From assembly GCA_021234155.1 (NCBI GenBank), contig JAJEKV010000042.1, forward strand, positions 4,056,995-4,120,994: a stretch of DNA of 64,000 nt, given 5' to 3'. This DNA is from Isoetes taiwanensis. Its lineage: Eukaryota; Streptophyta; Lycopodiopsida; Isoetales; Isoetaceae. Position numbers and translations under genes: made by a program. Of this stretch, positions 11,531-20,943 are shown one piece after another. Numbering within the stretch: position 1 is the first letter of the stretch; each line of letters begins with the position of its first letter. The notes under the pieces were generated by a model. The model saw only the letters and a list, made by a program, of their open reading frames with translations. It ran no database searches and was not told the DNA's origin.

Positions 11531-12523
11531 TAACTAAAGAATATAACTCCCCATTTTAGTTCCATAGATACATCTCTTTCGCAACCAATCCTCAAGTTGA
11601 TCGATATACAATCCGAAAAGGGTAGGCGACAAAGGACAATCCTGACGGACTCCTATAGTGCTTTATATCTCTGTGCTTAAGCCCAAAGAAAGTTTTATAA
11701 TTACCTCTTCACATAACTTCACTACAACTCCCTTCAATAAAAAAGGTACACCTAAATAATCCATCCTGGCACCCAAATCTTTCCTCGGAACTTTATCAAA
11801 TGCTTTTGAAAAATCTATGAATGCTAGATATAGGGACTTAGGCGAATTTTTGGCCTTCTCAATTATTGTGCGCAGCACCAAAATATGATCCAAGGTATTG
11901 TATTGGCGTCTAAAACCAGCATGAACTCTTGCCCTCTTGCAATTCTCTTCAGCCCAAACATTAAGCTTATGCTCCAGAAGACTACCTAGTAATTTAGAGA
12001 ATATGCTTCCAATCAGAATAGTTCGGTAGTTACTGACGGTCTTCTTGTCTTCTGATTTGTGAATGGGAATCACTATCTATCTATCTATTCTCATGCCAAG
12101 CCCTGGGAAGACCAAATCTCACTGCATCATTTAGCAGCATTACCACTTCTTCTTTCGTGAATATATCTGAATCTTGCCGATCTTCCATAATGTTTGCATT
12201 GTTCACATAATACAAACCTGAACTGGCTACAGTTCTTCTATATCCAAATGAGTTACAGGGCTGTTACCTTTAAGCACCTTCCAGAAAGTCCGAGGATGTG
12301 AGTAGAGCCACTGCCCAAGTTGAGACTGCCTTCGTGAAAGATAAGCTCTCTTCTTCTGCCTAAGGAGTGACTTGTACCATTTGGGTTTAAAAATGCAGCC
12401 TTTGGGTAATTTAGAACGAGCAATATCACACTCCCCATCCCACCAACTGTTATTCTGCAGCTTACTATGTCTAGTATATCTAAACACCTTGGCTGTAGCA
12501 GATAGTAGCAAATCAGAGAACTT
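11531..12523 (-). mobile_element. LINE-A, 5' half (linker and RT fingers)
   Basis: From 12523 downward: a linker region (SWWDGECDIARSKLPKGC, YLSRRQSQLGQW), then IPIHKSEDKKTVSNYRTILI, HAGFRRQYNTLDHILVLRTI, LYLAFIDFSKAFDKVPRKDL and GVRQDCPLSPTLFGLYIDQL, which are successive reverse-transcriptase blocks of a CR1/I/Jockey-like plant LINE. No endonuclease domain is present, so the insertion is 5'-truncated. A stop (TAG) lies just before the Helitron junction and the frame between 12227 and 12073 is degraded. It is inserted in beta-amylase after the residues YEQMLNSNK. Confidence 0.87.
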
Positions 12524-12730
12524 ATTTGAATTAAGCATCTGCTCGTATGCAGATTCATCATATCTTGGCAATGCATTCTCTCCTGCAAGTGGTATACCAG
12601 CCAGTTTTGCAGCCTTGACCACTTGTATCAAAAGCCCCTCCGTACTACACAATGCCTCAGGTGATTGCTATACCCTCATTTCAAAGCAAGTAAAATTGAA
12701 TGTAACACCATTCCTATCAAACATTTTGGC
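12524..12730 (-). pseudogene. BAM: Beta-amylase, middle fragment (piece 2 of 3)
   Basis: On the - strand the frame reads VAKMFDRNGVTFNFTCFEMR, then after a stop codon QSPEALCSTEGLLIQVVKAA and PLAGENALPRYDESAYEQ. These are hallmark GH14 beta-amylase blocks; GENALPRYD holds the second catalytic glutamate (Glu380 of the soybean enzyme). The stop sits where functional enzymes have an acidic/Trp-containing EMRD.EQP segment, so the gene is dead even apart from the insertions. It is bounded by the TSD of the TIR element (12731-12734) and by LINE-A at 12523. Expected role when intact: release of maltose from starch. Confidence 0.92.
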
Positions 12731-12734
12731 AACT

Positions 12735-12780
12735 AACAAGGTGACGGTGCAAACGCACAAATGACTGCGTTTGCACTAAT
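12735..12780. repeat. Left TIR with internal hairpin
   Basis: The left terminus carries GTGCAAACGCA and, after a short loop, TGCGTTTGCAC, an 11-bp perfect inverted repeat immediately inside the terminal repeat. The right terminus (17339-17362) lacks the second arm because LINE-B begins there. Confidence 0.7.
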
Positions 12781-14121
12781 AAAAAGATTCCCTAAAATAC
12801 CCTTAAATTCTGCCACTTTTGGGGGGTCACTTCAAAAAATGACCCTAAATTTACAATTGCATGTGCCATTTTAGGGGCCAAAATTACAAAAAAGTTGGCA
12901 TCTTGTTAATTTGACATCCCTAATTTAAGTATAAAATAAAAATCTAATTTAGGTGGTTTTGGGACACACATGGAAAGTGGGAAAATGAAAGAACCATCAG
13001 AATGTTGACGAATAATGAAGACTGAAACGTGGAAATAAAGCCGTATGCACTTCATGTTGCTCAAGAAGAACGACAACATGCTATGCGCGCATATGCAAGC
13101 TACAAAATTATAACACACAACTAAAACAAAATTTGCATTGTGCATATATATCCATAGCTGAGTAACACAAATGTTATTGAGCATGCAAGCAGAGCATGTT
13201 ATGTGCACATAGCCACCTAGAAGAAAAAAGGTTCTCAGGCTATGCGCGCATGGCATGACAATTTTTTTATTGATGCAAAATAGATACAAAGGTAAATAGC
13301 AAGACGTCATACCAATCATAAAATATCACGGGTTCAAGAAAAGTTCATGTATGGACAAGTACAAAGTCGGAACAAAAACCAGTAGGTTGTGGAAAAAAAA
13401 TGGGCAGGTAGGAAAGGAACCTGGTAGGTAGTGCCACATATGGACATGGACAGGTCGGAAATAAAACCAAAACCAGTAGGTTGTGAAAAAAATAGGCAGG
13501 TAGAAAAAGAACCTGGTAGGTAGTGCCCATGCGCACATGGGCAAAACTTTCGGGCTGTGTTATGCACGCATAGAGAAGATACAATTTTTTTGTTTGGTGT
13601 TTTTTTGCCATGCCGGATATAGGCCATGCCATGCCGTGCCGGATTTATTTTGGCTTAGTATCATCAGCGCCATGCCGGATTGCAGCCATGCCGGATTGCG
13701 CCATGCCGGATTTTCAAACCTATTTCATCAGGCTGGCTCGTCTCACCAAACCCTATTTCATAAGATCGACTTCTCACCAGGTAAGCTTCTTTGTCAGGTC
13801 GTGAACTGGAAGCCCAAATTTTTTCATGTCTGCTCAAGTTTCGGCCTTCTCTTTTCTTCTGGTTTGATACAGAAAATTTTTAAGCAGGTTAATGGCTGTG
13901 CTAATATGGAAGCGTCTGTTTCCACTAGGTAAGATCATTTTTTGGCAGGTTCACTAAGCTTCTTTGCTACTTTCAGCTGTTTCTCTATTATCTCGGTTGC
14001 AGGCTACAATTCTTTTTCTTGAATCGAAGTATTTTAGGCCACAACACAGGTTTTTATAAAAATAGGTGAATGTTTTTGTTCAATTCTGCAACTAAGTTAT
14101 GATAATTCTGCAAGTGATTTA
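12781..14121. repeat. Left interior of the TIR element: palindromes and short tandem repeats
   Basis: No gene seen. It holds five copies of a TATGCGCGCATA-like palindrome (13081, 13198, 13241, 13525, 13561), a ~90-bp tandem duplication (13374-13443 and 13468-13530, sharing CCAGTAGGTTGTG and ACCTGGTAGGTAGTGCC), and a cluster of CATGCCGGAT units at 13608-13710. ORFs here on both strands derive from these repeats. Confidence 0.7.
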
Positions 14122-14711
14122 TGTTAGTCCTGTGCCTCCTGGTACAGGACTATTCATGCATACGACAGACCAGGTCAAGCTCAAGGATCCTCAGTCAGCC
14201 ACGGGTCAGCCATCAAAGGCTCCGCAGAAGACCAAGCAGCAGACCACGCAGTCAAAGCCTGTGGCCGTCAACAAGAGGCGCCGCTCAGACAAGTGACGGC
14301 CCGTCAGCGTCAGCGTCAGCGTCAGCGTGATTCGAGGCACTTCAAGAGGCACCGCCAACATTCCTGCAAATCAGGCCTCCTTCCAGGAGTCGGCACCGAG
14401 ATCAGTCAGAGTGTCTATATTGGGCCCAAGGCCATTGTACTATATATATGAGTAGAGCTAGCACATGAGTTTTTAGATGAGTTTTGAGTCTTGTCTCCTT
14501 TCAGTTTTCTCTCTATTGCGAGAGCTCATGTATTTTCATCATTGATATCAAGGAAGCTTATCATCTTTCTCTCAATTGTTCTGTTTCTTCTTTTTCTTCT
14601 CTTCTTGCAAATCCCGCGTGACATAGTCCCCCGGACTCTCCTGTTAGATCCACGGGTCCTCACAGAGGGCTGTCTTCCAGGAGTTCCCGAACCCAGACCC
14701 CAAACAATTTA
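14117..14711 (+). mobile_element. Solo LTR of the Ty3/gypsy family at 18716-28457
   Basis: The LTR (14122-14706, 585 bp) begins TGTTAGTCCTG and ends CCCCAAACA, flanked by a perfect 5-bp duplication ATTTA (14117-14121, 14707-14711). It is colinear with the two LTRs of the complete element, including the block near GGGCCCAAGGCCATTGTACT, a TATATATATGAGTAGAGC TATA region and a CGTCAG hexanucleotide array (here four to five units). No internal sequence remains, so it is the product of LTR-LTR recombination. Confidence 0.95.
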
Positions 14712-15830
14712 AGGTCGTTTTCTACATCTTTTGTTCGTTATTATGATTCTGGTTATAAGAAATTGCAGTTAAAACCCTTTGTTGCTGAGAACTAATCAAG
14801 ATTGGATGCATTTTCTTCTATTTTGGTAGATTCCATCCATGCTCAAGATAGGTTGTTATGATGTTGTTACAATTTAGAAGGATCTCAAGACTTCAATTAT
14901 TTCTTGAAGCTTTGAAAGACCACGAGGGCTTTTTAAAACTTTGTCATGTCTCTCAAAGATTTTCCTTCTGTAGTAGCTATTTTAAATCTGTACCATTTCG
15001 TCGGAATTAAAAGATTATCTATTTTCTATTTACGCATAAATAGATTATCTATTGTCTACTTACGCATAAATGAAAGCTTTTAAAATTTGTTGCTAAGAAA
15101 TTAACTGCTGTTTAAATTTTGTTGCTTGTCTATGCGCGCATAGGCAAGAGCTTTCAACATTTGTTGCTTGTCTATGCGCGCATAGGCAAATGATATACTT
15201 TGAACCTCTAGCCTATGAACATATAGGATAGACGTTTTATAAAAGTAGGTGCTTGCCCATGTGCTCATAGACAGGACGTACTCTTTAGAAACTCCTGGCC
15301 ATGCACACATAGACAGGTATCTAGTTTTCTTATTGTTTCTATGCACACATAGGCATGTCTGTGTCTACTCGATGAGCTTTTATGCTTTGGTTTCTTATTC
15401 TTCCTTTGTTTAATAGTTTATGAATTTGAAAAATACTTTTATTTGCAAAGATGCGGCAAATTCAACTTGGTAATGCTTGTACACCAATTAAAACTTACAA
15501 GCAAAGCAAGGAATTTATATTTGCGTTTGTTGAAGCAAACAACTACCTCCTCTTGATATTTAATGTGTGCTAAAAAAGAACATTTTTTTAAGTGCCTATA
15601 TTATTGTACAGAATTATTGAAATATAACTTTGTTGTCTATGCGCGCATAGACATTCTTCCTTTCCTTTGTATTTTTGTGTCGTAAGAAAGTGTATCTTCT
15701 TAGTGTGTCTTAACACAAAATCTGTCGCCCGCTTTTAAAATTGGCCATATTTGGAATGCGACTTTATTTTTTGGTAGTTGTTTTTTTTAAAATGGTCAAA
15801 ACTGTCGAATTTACGTGTTTTTGAAAAGAA
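14712..15830. repeat. Right interior of the TIR element: seven palindrome copies
   Basis: No gene seen. TCTATGCGCGCATAGGC-like palindromes occur at about 15129, 15171, 15211, 15255, 15299, 15339 and 15637, mirroring those on the left side. The 81-codon - strand ORF at 15346-15101 is produced by the repeats. Confidence 0.7.
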
Positions 15831-17335
15831 TAGAATAGAATAGAATAGAATATGATTTTATCGTCCACGGAGACCAACTGGCCTATGGGACCCAAGCACA
15901 AAGAGAGAGCAAAGAAAGGATTACTACCGTGATTAAAAACCCCGCCCGAAGGGTTTTCGGGAAAACCTTAGTAGCAATAAGGATCTTTGACATACTGCAT
16001 GATTATATACATAATCACAAGTACAAATGAGGTTAATGTCGGACGGGGGCATAAGCGAGTCCGCGTATCCATTACCTCCCCCGAGGTATGATCCCAACAA
16101 GCCTACTGAGAGGCCGTGCTTTCATTAGCTCATGCAAGGCCTGATGGGGCACAACTAACCGAGCATACCGAGCCGGATATGCTCGTGCTGGACAGGCCGG
16201 CACGGAGGGCGTGACTTTCATCCTCAATGGCGCCTGTTGACAGCACCGGCGGACTCTATCCTCCGCGGCGGCTCGAATCCATCTCCCTGTCTCAATGCGG
16301 GAGGTGGTGTGCACTGTCGCGAATGGAAGCAATGACCTGCGGCTTTTCATGGGTAGATGGGTGCTGGGTAGTGGTGTGGGCCCCTCGTGAGCATGGGATT
16401 AACCTGCTTTGTCGATAATTTGCCACCTTGACATGTGAGCGGGGCCTCTGCATCCCAAAGCTTGGCCATGAAGCAAGCATCCAAAATCTTTGCTTCAAGG
16501 CGGCCCAGCGTTCCTTCGGTGTATGCACCGGTCCACATCACAGTGCCTACTGCACATTCCATAGCGAGAACCACTTGGGCTTGCTTGTCTTTCCAAAGAA
16601 GGCTTTGAGTCATTTCAAGGGCCCATCGCCACTTGCCAAAGCAAGGTTGGGCAGCCGGGCTTCATCCATAGCCACCACCTTCGGAAGTAAATAATGTGAC
16701 GTTCAGTAGCAGCCCCTCAGTAATGGAAGGAAGCCTTGTCTCTTGGAGCAAGATCTGATATGGGATTTGTGGATTTCACTCCGGTTACAGGGCCAAGAAA
16801 GCCTTACATACCTGCTCTAGATCGTTCCAAGTGGTGAGGGATATCACTGCCCCCCACACTTCGCCCCATAGAGGAGGACCGGTTCAACCAAGGCCACGAA
16901 CAAGTGTGCTGGTGACCCCATGCATCTGACTCTGCCTTGTGACTGTTGTTTTGCATTGCATCTGAGGGGCTTTCCGGCCTCAAAGGTGACCCGTAACGAT
17001 GGATGCATCCCAAAGTGTGGTAGTAGAAAACTCAATGCCCAAATACTTATAAGACTGAGCCACCTCCACTACCTGCCCCTGGTAAGTGAATGAGGGAAGA
17101 CGTGGGTGCCGGGATGATGGGACCAGCAGCACCCTTGTCTTGGCCAAGTTAACTCTCATGTCAGTGAATTGGCAGAAAGTGTCCAAAGCATCCAGGTGGC
17201 GTTGCATATCCTCTGGGGTATATACGAGCAGGTCAACATCATCAGCATATATGAGTTGCCGGATTATGTGGTGCATCAACTGAGCGCCTCCCCCCCCGTG
17301 CTCAGCAAAGGAATCTGCAATTGCACCACATGTCA
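15831..17335 (-). mobile_element. LINE-B, 5'-truncated, with (TTCTA)n tail
   Basis: On the - strand it opens inside the reverse transcriptase with LIYADDVDLLVYTPEDMQRH (YADD motif), TFCQFTDMRVNLAKTRVLLV and YKYLGIEFSTTTLWD, then LVEPVLLYG. Downstream frames (16613-16072) are shifted but coding-like. The 3' untranslated end contains GGTCTCCGTGGACG and finishes in a TTCTA pentanucleotide array (15831-15850, TAGAA on +) instead of poly(A). The same 3' end recurs at 48053-48240. It inserted about 30 bp inside the right TIR of the 4.6-kb element. Confidence 0.85.
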
Positions 17336-17363
17336 TTAGTGCGTTTGCACCGTCACCTTGTTA

Positions 17364-17528
17364 ACTGGAAGATACCCATCCTTTATTCTGGTATTGTAAT
17401 ATCCAGCAGTCAGCTGAGATCGTGTGCCATAATGCCAGTGGATACCAGCAACCTTTGCAGATAGTCTAACTGGCATACCCAGAAAGATGGCTTCTGCAGA
17501 TGTCAAAATTCTTTCACCATGATCTATC
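17364..17528 (-). pseudogene. BAM: Beta-amylase, upstream fragment (piece 1 of 3)
   Basis: On the - strand: DHGERILTSAEAIFLG, then KVAGIHWHYGTRS, QLTAGYYNTRIKDGYLPV. This is the GH14 segment lying between the two catalytic glutamates; GIHWHYGTRS is diagnostic. Functional enzymes have about three more residues between TRS and LTAGYY, so a small in-frame deletion is present. The N-terminal side is cut by a copia LTR at 17529 (flank GATAG), and I did not find the N-terminal domain, including the first catalytic Glu, anywhere in the window. The C-terminal side continues at 12730 after the TIR element. Confidence 0.9.
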
Positions 17529-17757
17529 TGTAAAGAATAGGTAGAGGAGAACAATAACCAAGATCCTTCACCAAACCAAGACACCTTCTCCTTTATTCAC
17601 ATCCAATATATATACAAAGAATAAATCTCAATGCATATGCATACTATACAAGTGTTGTGCATGCAATCACATGCGTGCATGCGCATGTGCATGTACATGC
17701 ATACAATCTAATGCATGTTGATAACATTGTACAAGTCCAATACTCAATATTCTAACA
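17529..17757 (-). mobile_element. Ty1/copia 3' LTR (229 bp)
   Basis: On the - strand a polypurine tract GGGGGAG precedes TGTTAGAATATTGAG, and the LTR ends CTTTACA, giving TG...CA ends. It contains a TGTATATATATTGG TATA-like motif. It joins the beta-amylase fragment at 17528. Confidence 0.8.
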
Positions 17758-17767
17758 CTCCCCCTCA

Positions 17768-18308
17768 TGCCAACACTTGAACTCCCAAAATATGGCGTAA
17801 TTCTTTAAAATGAGCACGCCGCAATGGTTTGGTAAATATATCTGCAACCTGCGTTTCAGTATGTACACACTCCAACTTAATCTTCCGCTTCTTTACTACT
17901 TGACGTATAAAATGATGTCGAATAGCAATATGCTTTGTTCTATAATGGTACACAGGATTCTTCGCAATAGCAATACAACTTTGATTGTCGCACAATATTT
18001 TTGTTGGTTCTATTTGTTTCATAAAAATACTTTTCATAAGTCTTTGCATCCATACCACTTCTCTTGCAGCACCTGAGACCGCTATATACTCTGCTTCAGC
18101 TGATGATAATGCCACTGATTCTTGACGTTTACATCTCCATGAAATCAAACTTCCACCATCAAGAAAAACGCCCATACCACTAGTGGATCTTCTAGTATCA
18201 ATGTCACCAGCCCAATCTGCATCTGAGTATACTAACAACTTTTGTCCACCATGAAGTACTAAACCATAATCTATAGTACCTTTCAAATACCGAAGAACGC
18301 GCTTAGTA
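17768..18308 (-). pseudogene. Ty1/copia RNase H fragment
   Basis: The - strand encodes [37 protein letters not shown] (first RNase H Asp), [22 protein letters not shown] (Glu), [20 protein letters not shown] and a [10 protein letters not shown]-terminal block. This is the standard plant copia RNase H domain with its residues preserved. The upstream reverse transcriptase is missing: the reading frame ends abruptly at about 18308 against the LTR end of another element. Confidence 0.93.
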
Positions 18309-18310
18309 AG

Positions 18311-18710
18311 TTTAGACAAGATCCTGAGTTGCCAGGAGGGTCAATTCGGCATGCTCGTCACAATTGGTATTAGAGCAATGTTGGATCTTAGAGGGAGTTT
18401 GGGAATGATTCATACTCTTGAAGTAATTTGTTAATGCTCCTATTGTCTATATGCAGAATAGTAAGAGACCATGGATGCTGGTAGAGGTCATGGAGAACCT
18501 TGACGGAATCGAAGGAAGCGTCAGCCTAAAAAAGATGGGATACGGATGATAGAACCATTGAATGAAGGCATCAAAGTGGTGAAGCTAGAGCTGCCGCAAT
18601 AATGGATCGCCTACAATACCAAATGTTTATGTATGCTACAAAAGCTCCACGTGATGGTGCTCAAGAAGCTTCTATAGTGCAAGTTCCCAGTAAGATGTAT
18701 GATGGCTTTG
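18311..18710 (+). mobile_element. Older LTR element, 5' part: LTR end, primer site, gag start
   Basis: An LTR tail (AAGTTTAGACAAGATCCTG...CTCGTCAC, 18311-18358) is followed by TGGTATTAGAGC (18365-18376), a one-mismatch Met-tRNA primer site. From 18476 a gag-like start MDAGRGHGEP, with a stop right after, and a later frame MDRLQYQMFMYATKA resemble plant Ty3/gypsy gag N termini. The same LTR tail recurs at 29690-29741, so the two ends bracket a degenerate element that was split by the gypsy insertion at 18716. Confidence 0.65.
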
Positions 18711-18715
18711 CTTTT

Positions 18716-19284
18716 TGTTAGTCCTGTACGTCCTGGTACAGGACTATTCATGCATACCTCGGACCAGACCAAGAACAAGGCGCCAAATCCAGGTCAAGGT
18801 CAGTCATCAAGGCCCCCGCCGAAGACCACGCAGAAGGTCACGCCCAAGAGTCAGCCAAAGAAGAAGCCAAGAATAGACAAATGACGGGCCGTCAGCGTCA
18901 GCGTGATTTCAGGCACTTCAAGAGGCACCGCTAGCATTCCTGCAAATCAGGCCTCTTTCAGGAGTCAGCACCGAGATCTGTCAGAGTATCTATATTGGGC
19001 CAAAGGCCATTGTACTATATATATGAGTAGAGCTAGCATTCGAAGGCTAGATGAGTTTTTGTTCTTGTCTCTAGTCATTTTTCTCTCGATTGCGAGAGCT
19101 CATGTATTCTGATTGATATTAAAGAAGTTTCCTTCACATCATTGTGTTTTTCTTGTTTTCCTTTCTTCTTTCTCTTGTTCTTTTGCAAATCCCGCGTGAC
19201 ACAAGCTCTCGGATTCTCCTGTTTGATCCAAGGGTCCTCACAGAGGGCTGTCTTGCAGGAGTTCCCGAACCCAGACCCTAAACA
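18716..19284 (+). mobile_element. 5' LTR of the gypsy element (569 bp)
   Basis: Starts TGTTAGTCCTGTACG, ends GACCCTAAACA. A TATATATATGAGTAGAGC motif near 19015 is the likely TATA region. In the U3 part the frame 18718-18876 is open for 52 codons and Arg-rich; see the U3 tail finding. Confidence 0.95.
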
Positions 19285-19285
19285 C

Positions 19286-19308
19286 TGTCGCCGCTGTCGG
19301 GTCTGATC
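19286..19308 (+). other. Primer-binding site, tRNA-Asp-like
   Basis: TGTCGCCGCTGTCGGGTCTG follows the LTR by one base. It aligns with the TGGCGCCGTTGCCGGGGA site complementary to tRNA-Asp used by many plant Tat/Athila-type elements, with about four mismatches. The identity of the tRNA is inferred. Confidence 0.55.
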
Positions 19309-19320
19309 TTTCTTTCTACT

Positions 19321-20943
19321 ATGTCTGCTCGTGCTTTCACTCCTGAAGTACTTCTTTGTCAAACGGCGGCTCGTTTGGAGCGCCATCAACGCCACGAGGC
19401 TGTTCGTGATATGTATGACACTGCTTATGACATTGAGGGAGGTCGTGTCCGCTCAAGAGCTCAGTTGGCACCTCATACTCCTCGGGTTCATTCCCAACCA
19501 GGGTCTCCTCCTGTGCGTCGGCATTGTTCACAACCTCAGTCGCCCCATCATACACCTGTTCAGCCCACGCCTCATTATTTCCAGACTCCAGAAAGCATCT
19601 ACATTCATATCCCCTCAGGCCATACCCCTCTGCCTTCGCAACCTTCTTCTCCTCCTGCAGGGATGGGCTACCCTCAAGTTTCTTTTGGCCCTCCCCATGT
19701 TCACGAATTTCAGACTTCCCCATCTTTTCAGCATGCTCTTCCTGTCTACCAACTCACTGATCTCAAGCTTAATGAAGAGGGCTCCCATGGTCCTTCACCA
19801 CATGATGTTCCTCTCTCGGGACCTCCGGATTTTTCTGTTCCAATACCACCTTGTTCTCAGTCCACGGCTGTTCCATCCAACTATGTTCCTGCATATGCTC
19901 CACCTGTCTATGCGCCAGTGCAGTCTTCATCTCCCACTCAAAATTTGAAACTGACTTATCCTACTTTTGGCAACACTAAAGGCAAACCTCTGGATCAAAG
20001 TGCTCAAGATCACATGGAGGAATTTGAGGCCTTGGCCATTCTCAATGGTCACGCTCAACCTCACCTCAAGTTTCACATATTTTCTACCACGCTGCGAGGC
20101 GCCCCTCATCAATGGCTCATGGCCAACAAAAGCCATTGGAAGCAGAATTGGCAAGAGATGAAATCAGCATTCCTCTCTCATTATGGCACCACGGATGATG
20201 ATCAACTTCTGCTCAAGCAACTCAATGATCTTCAGCAGCAACCCACGGAGTCTGCGCGTGATTTTGCAGACTGTCTTCACATCCTTGTTAACAAGCTCCA
20301 GGAGTACCCCACGCAAAGCCAGATTCTTGTCTGGTTTCTGCAGGGCCTTCCTCCTGCCATTCGTCTCATGACGGAGTACCTGCATCCCAAGTCTTTGGAG
20401 CAGGCGATTGAATTGGTCAATTACTCGGTCAATGTCTCCTCACGAGGTGTTGCCCTCACGGAACTACCTTTCATACCCCCCGTCATGGTTCCCCAGAATG
20501 CAGTTCAGCCTCACCAAACCAATCCTCAACGCTCTCAGATCTGGTGCCATATCTGTAAATATCAAGGCCATTTGGCAAATGAATGCAACTCCTCAAATGG
20601 ACCTCCTCATTGTAAACGCTGCAACATGTGCAATCATGCCACAGAGGAGTGCACTCGTTCTCATCCTACACCCTTCAGGCAGAAAATGGTTTTCCAGGTG
20701 CAGACCACGCCTCAACAGCAACAATCATACCAGCCTCAGCAGTTTCAAGCTCAACCACCTCAACAGTATCAACAATCTCAGCAACCTCAGCAGTCACGGG
20801 GACAAGGCCCTCGTGCACCTTTTGATCCTTCCAAGGCTCAATGTTATCATCGCCAGGAATGGGGTCATACCACCACGGCGTGCCCTCAACTTCCTCAAGT
20901 ACAAGTCCAACTTCCGGGCACAAATCAAACTGCTTCTGTTTGA
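19321..20943 (+). CDS. gag: Gag polyprotein of the gypsy element
   Basis: Forms the cytoplasmic virus-like particle and packages the element's RNA. 540 codons from an ATG 36 bp after the LTR. Residues 1-210 are a Pro/Gln/Ser-rich linker. About 210-375 form a retrotransposon gag capsid domain (HMEEFEALAILNGHAQPHLK, LRGAPHQWLMANKSHWKQNW, SARDFADCLHIL). Then come two intact CX2CX4HX4C zinc knuckles (CHICKYQGHLANEC, CKRCNMCNHATEEC), a Gln-rich spacer and a third knuckle with its second Cys changed to Arg (CYHRQEWGHTTTAC). The stop TGA at 20941 may be secondary: the same frame continues to 21375 through two further stops with coding-like sequence, suggesting one original gag-pol frame. Confidence 0.93.
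   Translation: MSARAFTPEVLLCQTAARLERHQRHEAVRDMYDTAYDIEGGRVRSRAQLAPHTPRVHSQPGSPPVRRHCSQPQSPHHTPVQPTPHYFQTPESIYIHIPSGHTPLPSQPSSPPAGMGYPQVSFGPPHVHEFQTSPSFQHALPVYQLTDLKLNEEGSHGPSPHDVPLSGPPDFSVPIPPCSQSTAVPSNYVPAYAPPVYAPVQSSSPTQNLKLTYPTFGNTKGKPLDQSAQDHMEEFEALAILNGHAQPHLKFHIFSTTLRGAPHQWLMANKSHWKQNWQEMKSAFLSHYGTTDDDQLLLKQLNDLQQQPTESARDFADCLHILVNKLQEYPTQSQILVWFLQGLPPAIRLMTEYLHPKSLEQAIELVNYSVNVSSRGVALTELPFIPPVMVPQNAVQPHQTNPQRSQIWCHICKYQGHLANECNSSNGPPHCKRCNMCNHATEECTRSHPTPFRQKMVFQVQTTPQQQQSYQPQQFQAQPPQQYQQSQQPQQSRGQGPRAPFDPSKAQCYHRQEWGHTTTACPQLPQVQVQLPGTNQTASV

Larger units (their letters stand above)
12731..17366. mobile_element. 4.6-kb TIR transposon in beta-amylase, 4-bp TSD AACT, non-autonomous
   Basis: AACT at 12731-12734 and 17363-17366 flanks an element (12735-17362) whose ends are inverted copies starting AACAAGGTGACGGTGCAAAC. 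The match covers 24 bp perfectly and about 30 bp with one mismatch. Removing the element and one AACT joins the beta-amylase codons for GYLPV directly to AKMF, as in functional enzymes, which proves the insertion. No transposase is visible. The interior holds subterminal palindromes, a solo LTR (14122-14706) and LINE-B (15831-17335). The 4-bp TSD does not settle the superfamily; I do not recognise the terminal sequence. Confidence 0.85.

Noticed and set aside
12372-12764. + strand ORF of 130 codons
   Set aside because: Antisense shadow of the beta-amylase and LINE-A coding strands.
12735-17362. Treating the inverted CAAGGTGACGGTGCAAACG copies as two unrelated repeats
   Set aside because: They carry matching AACT duplications and their removal restores the beta-amylase frame, so they are the two ends of one element.
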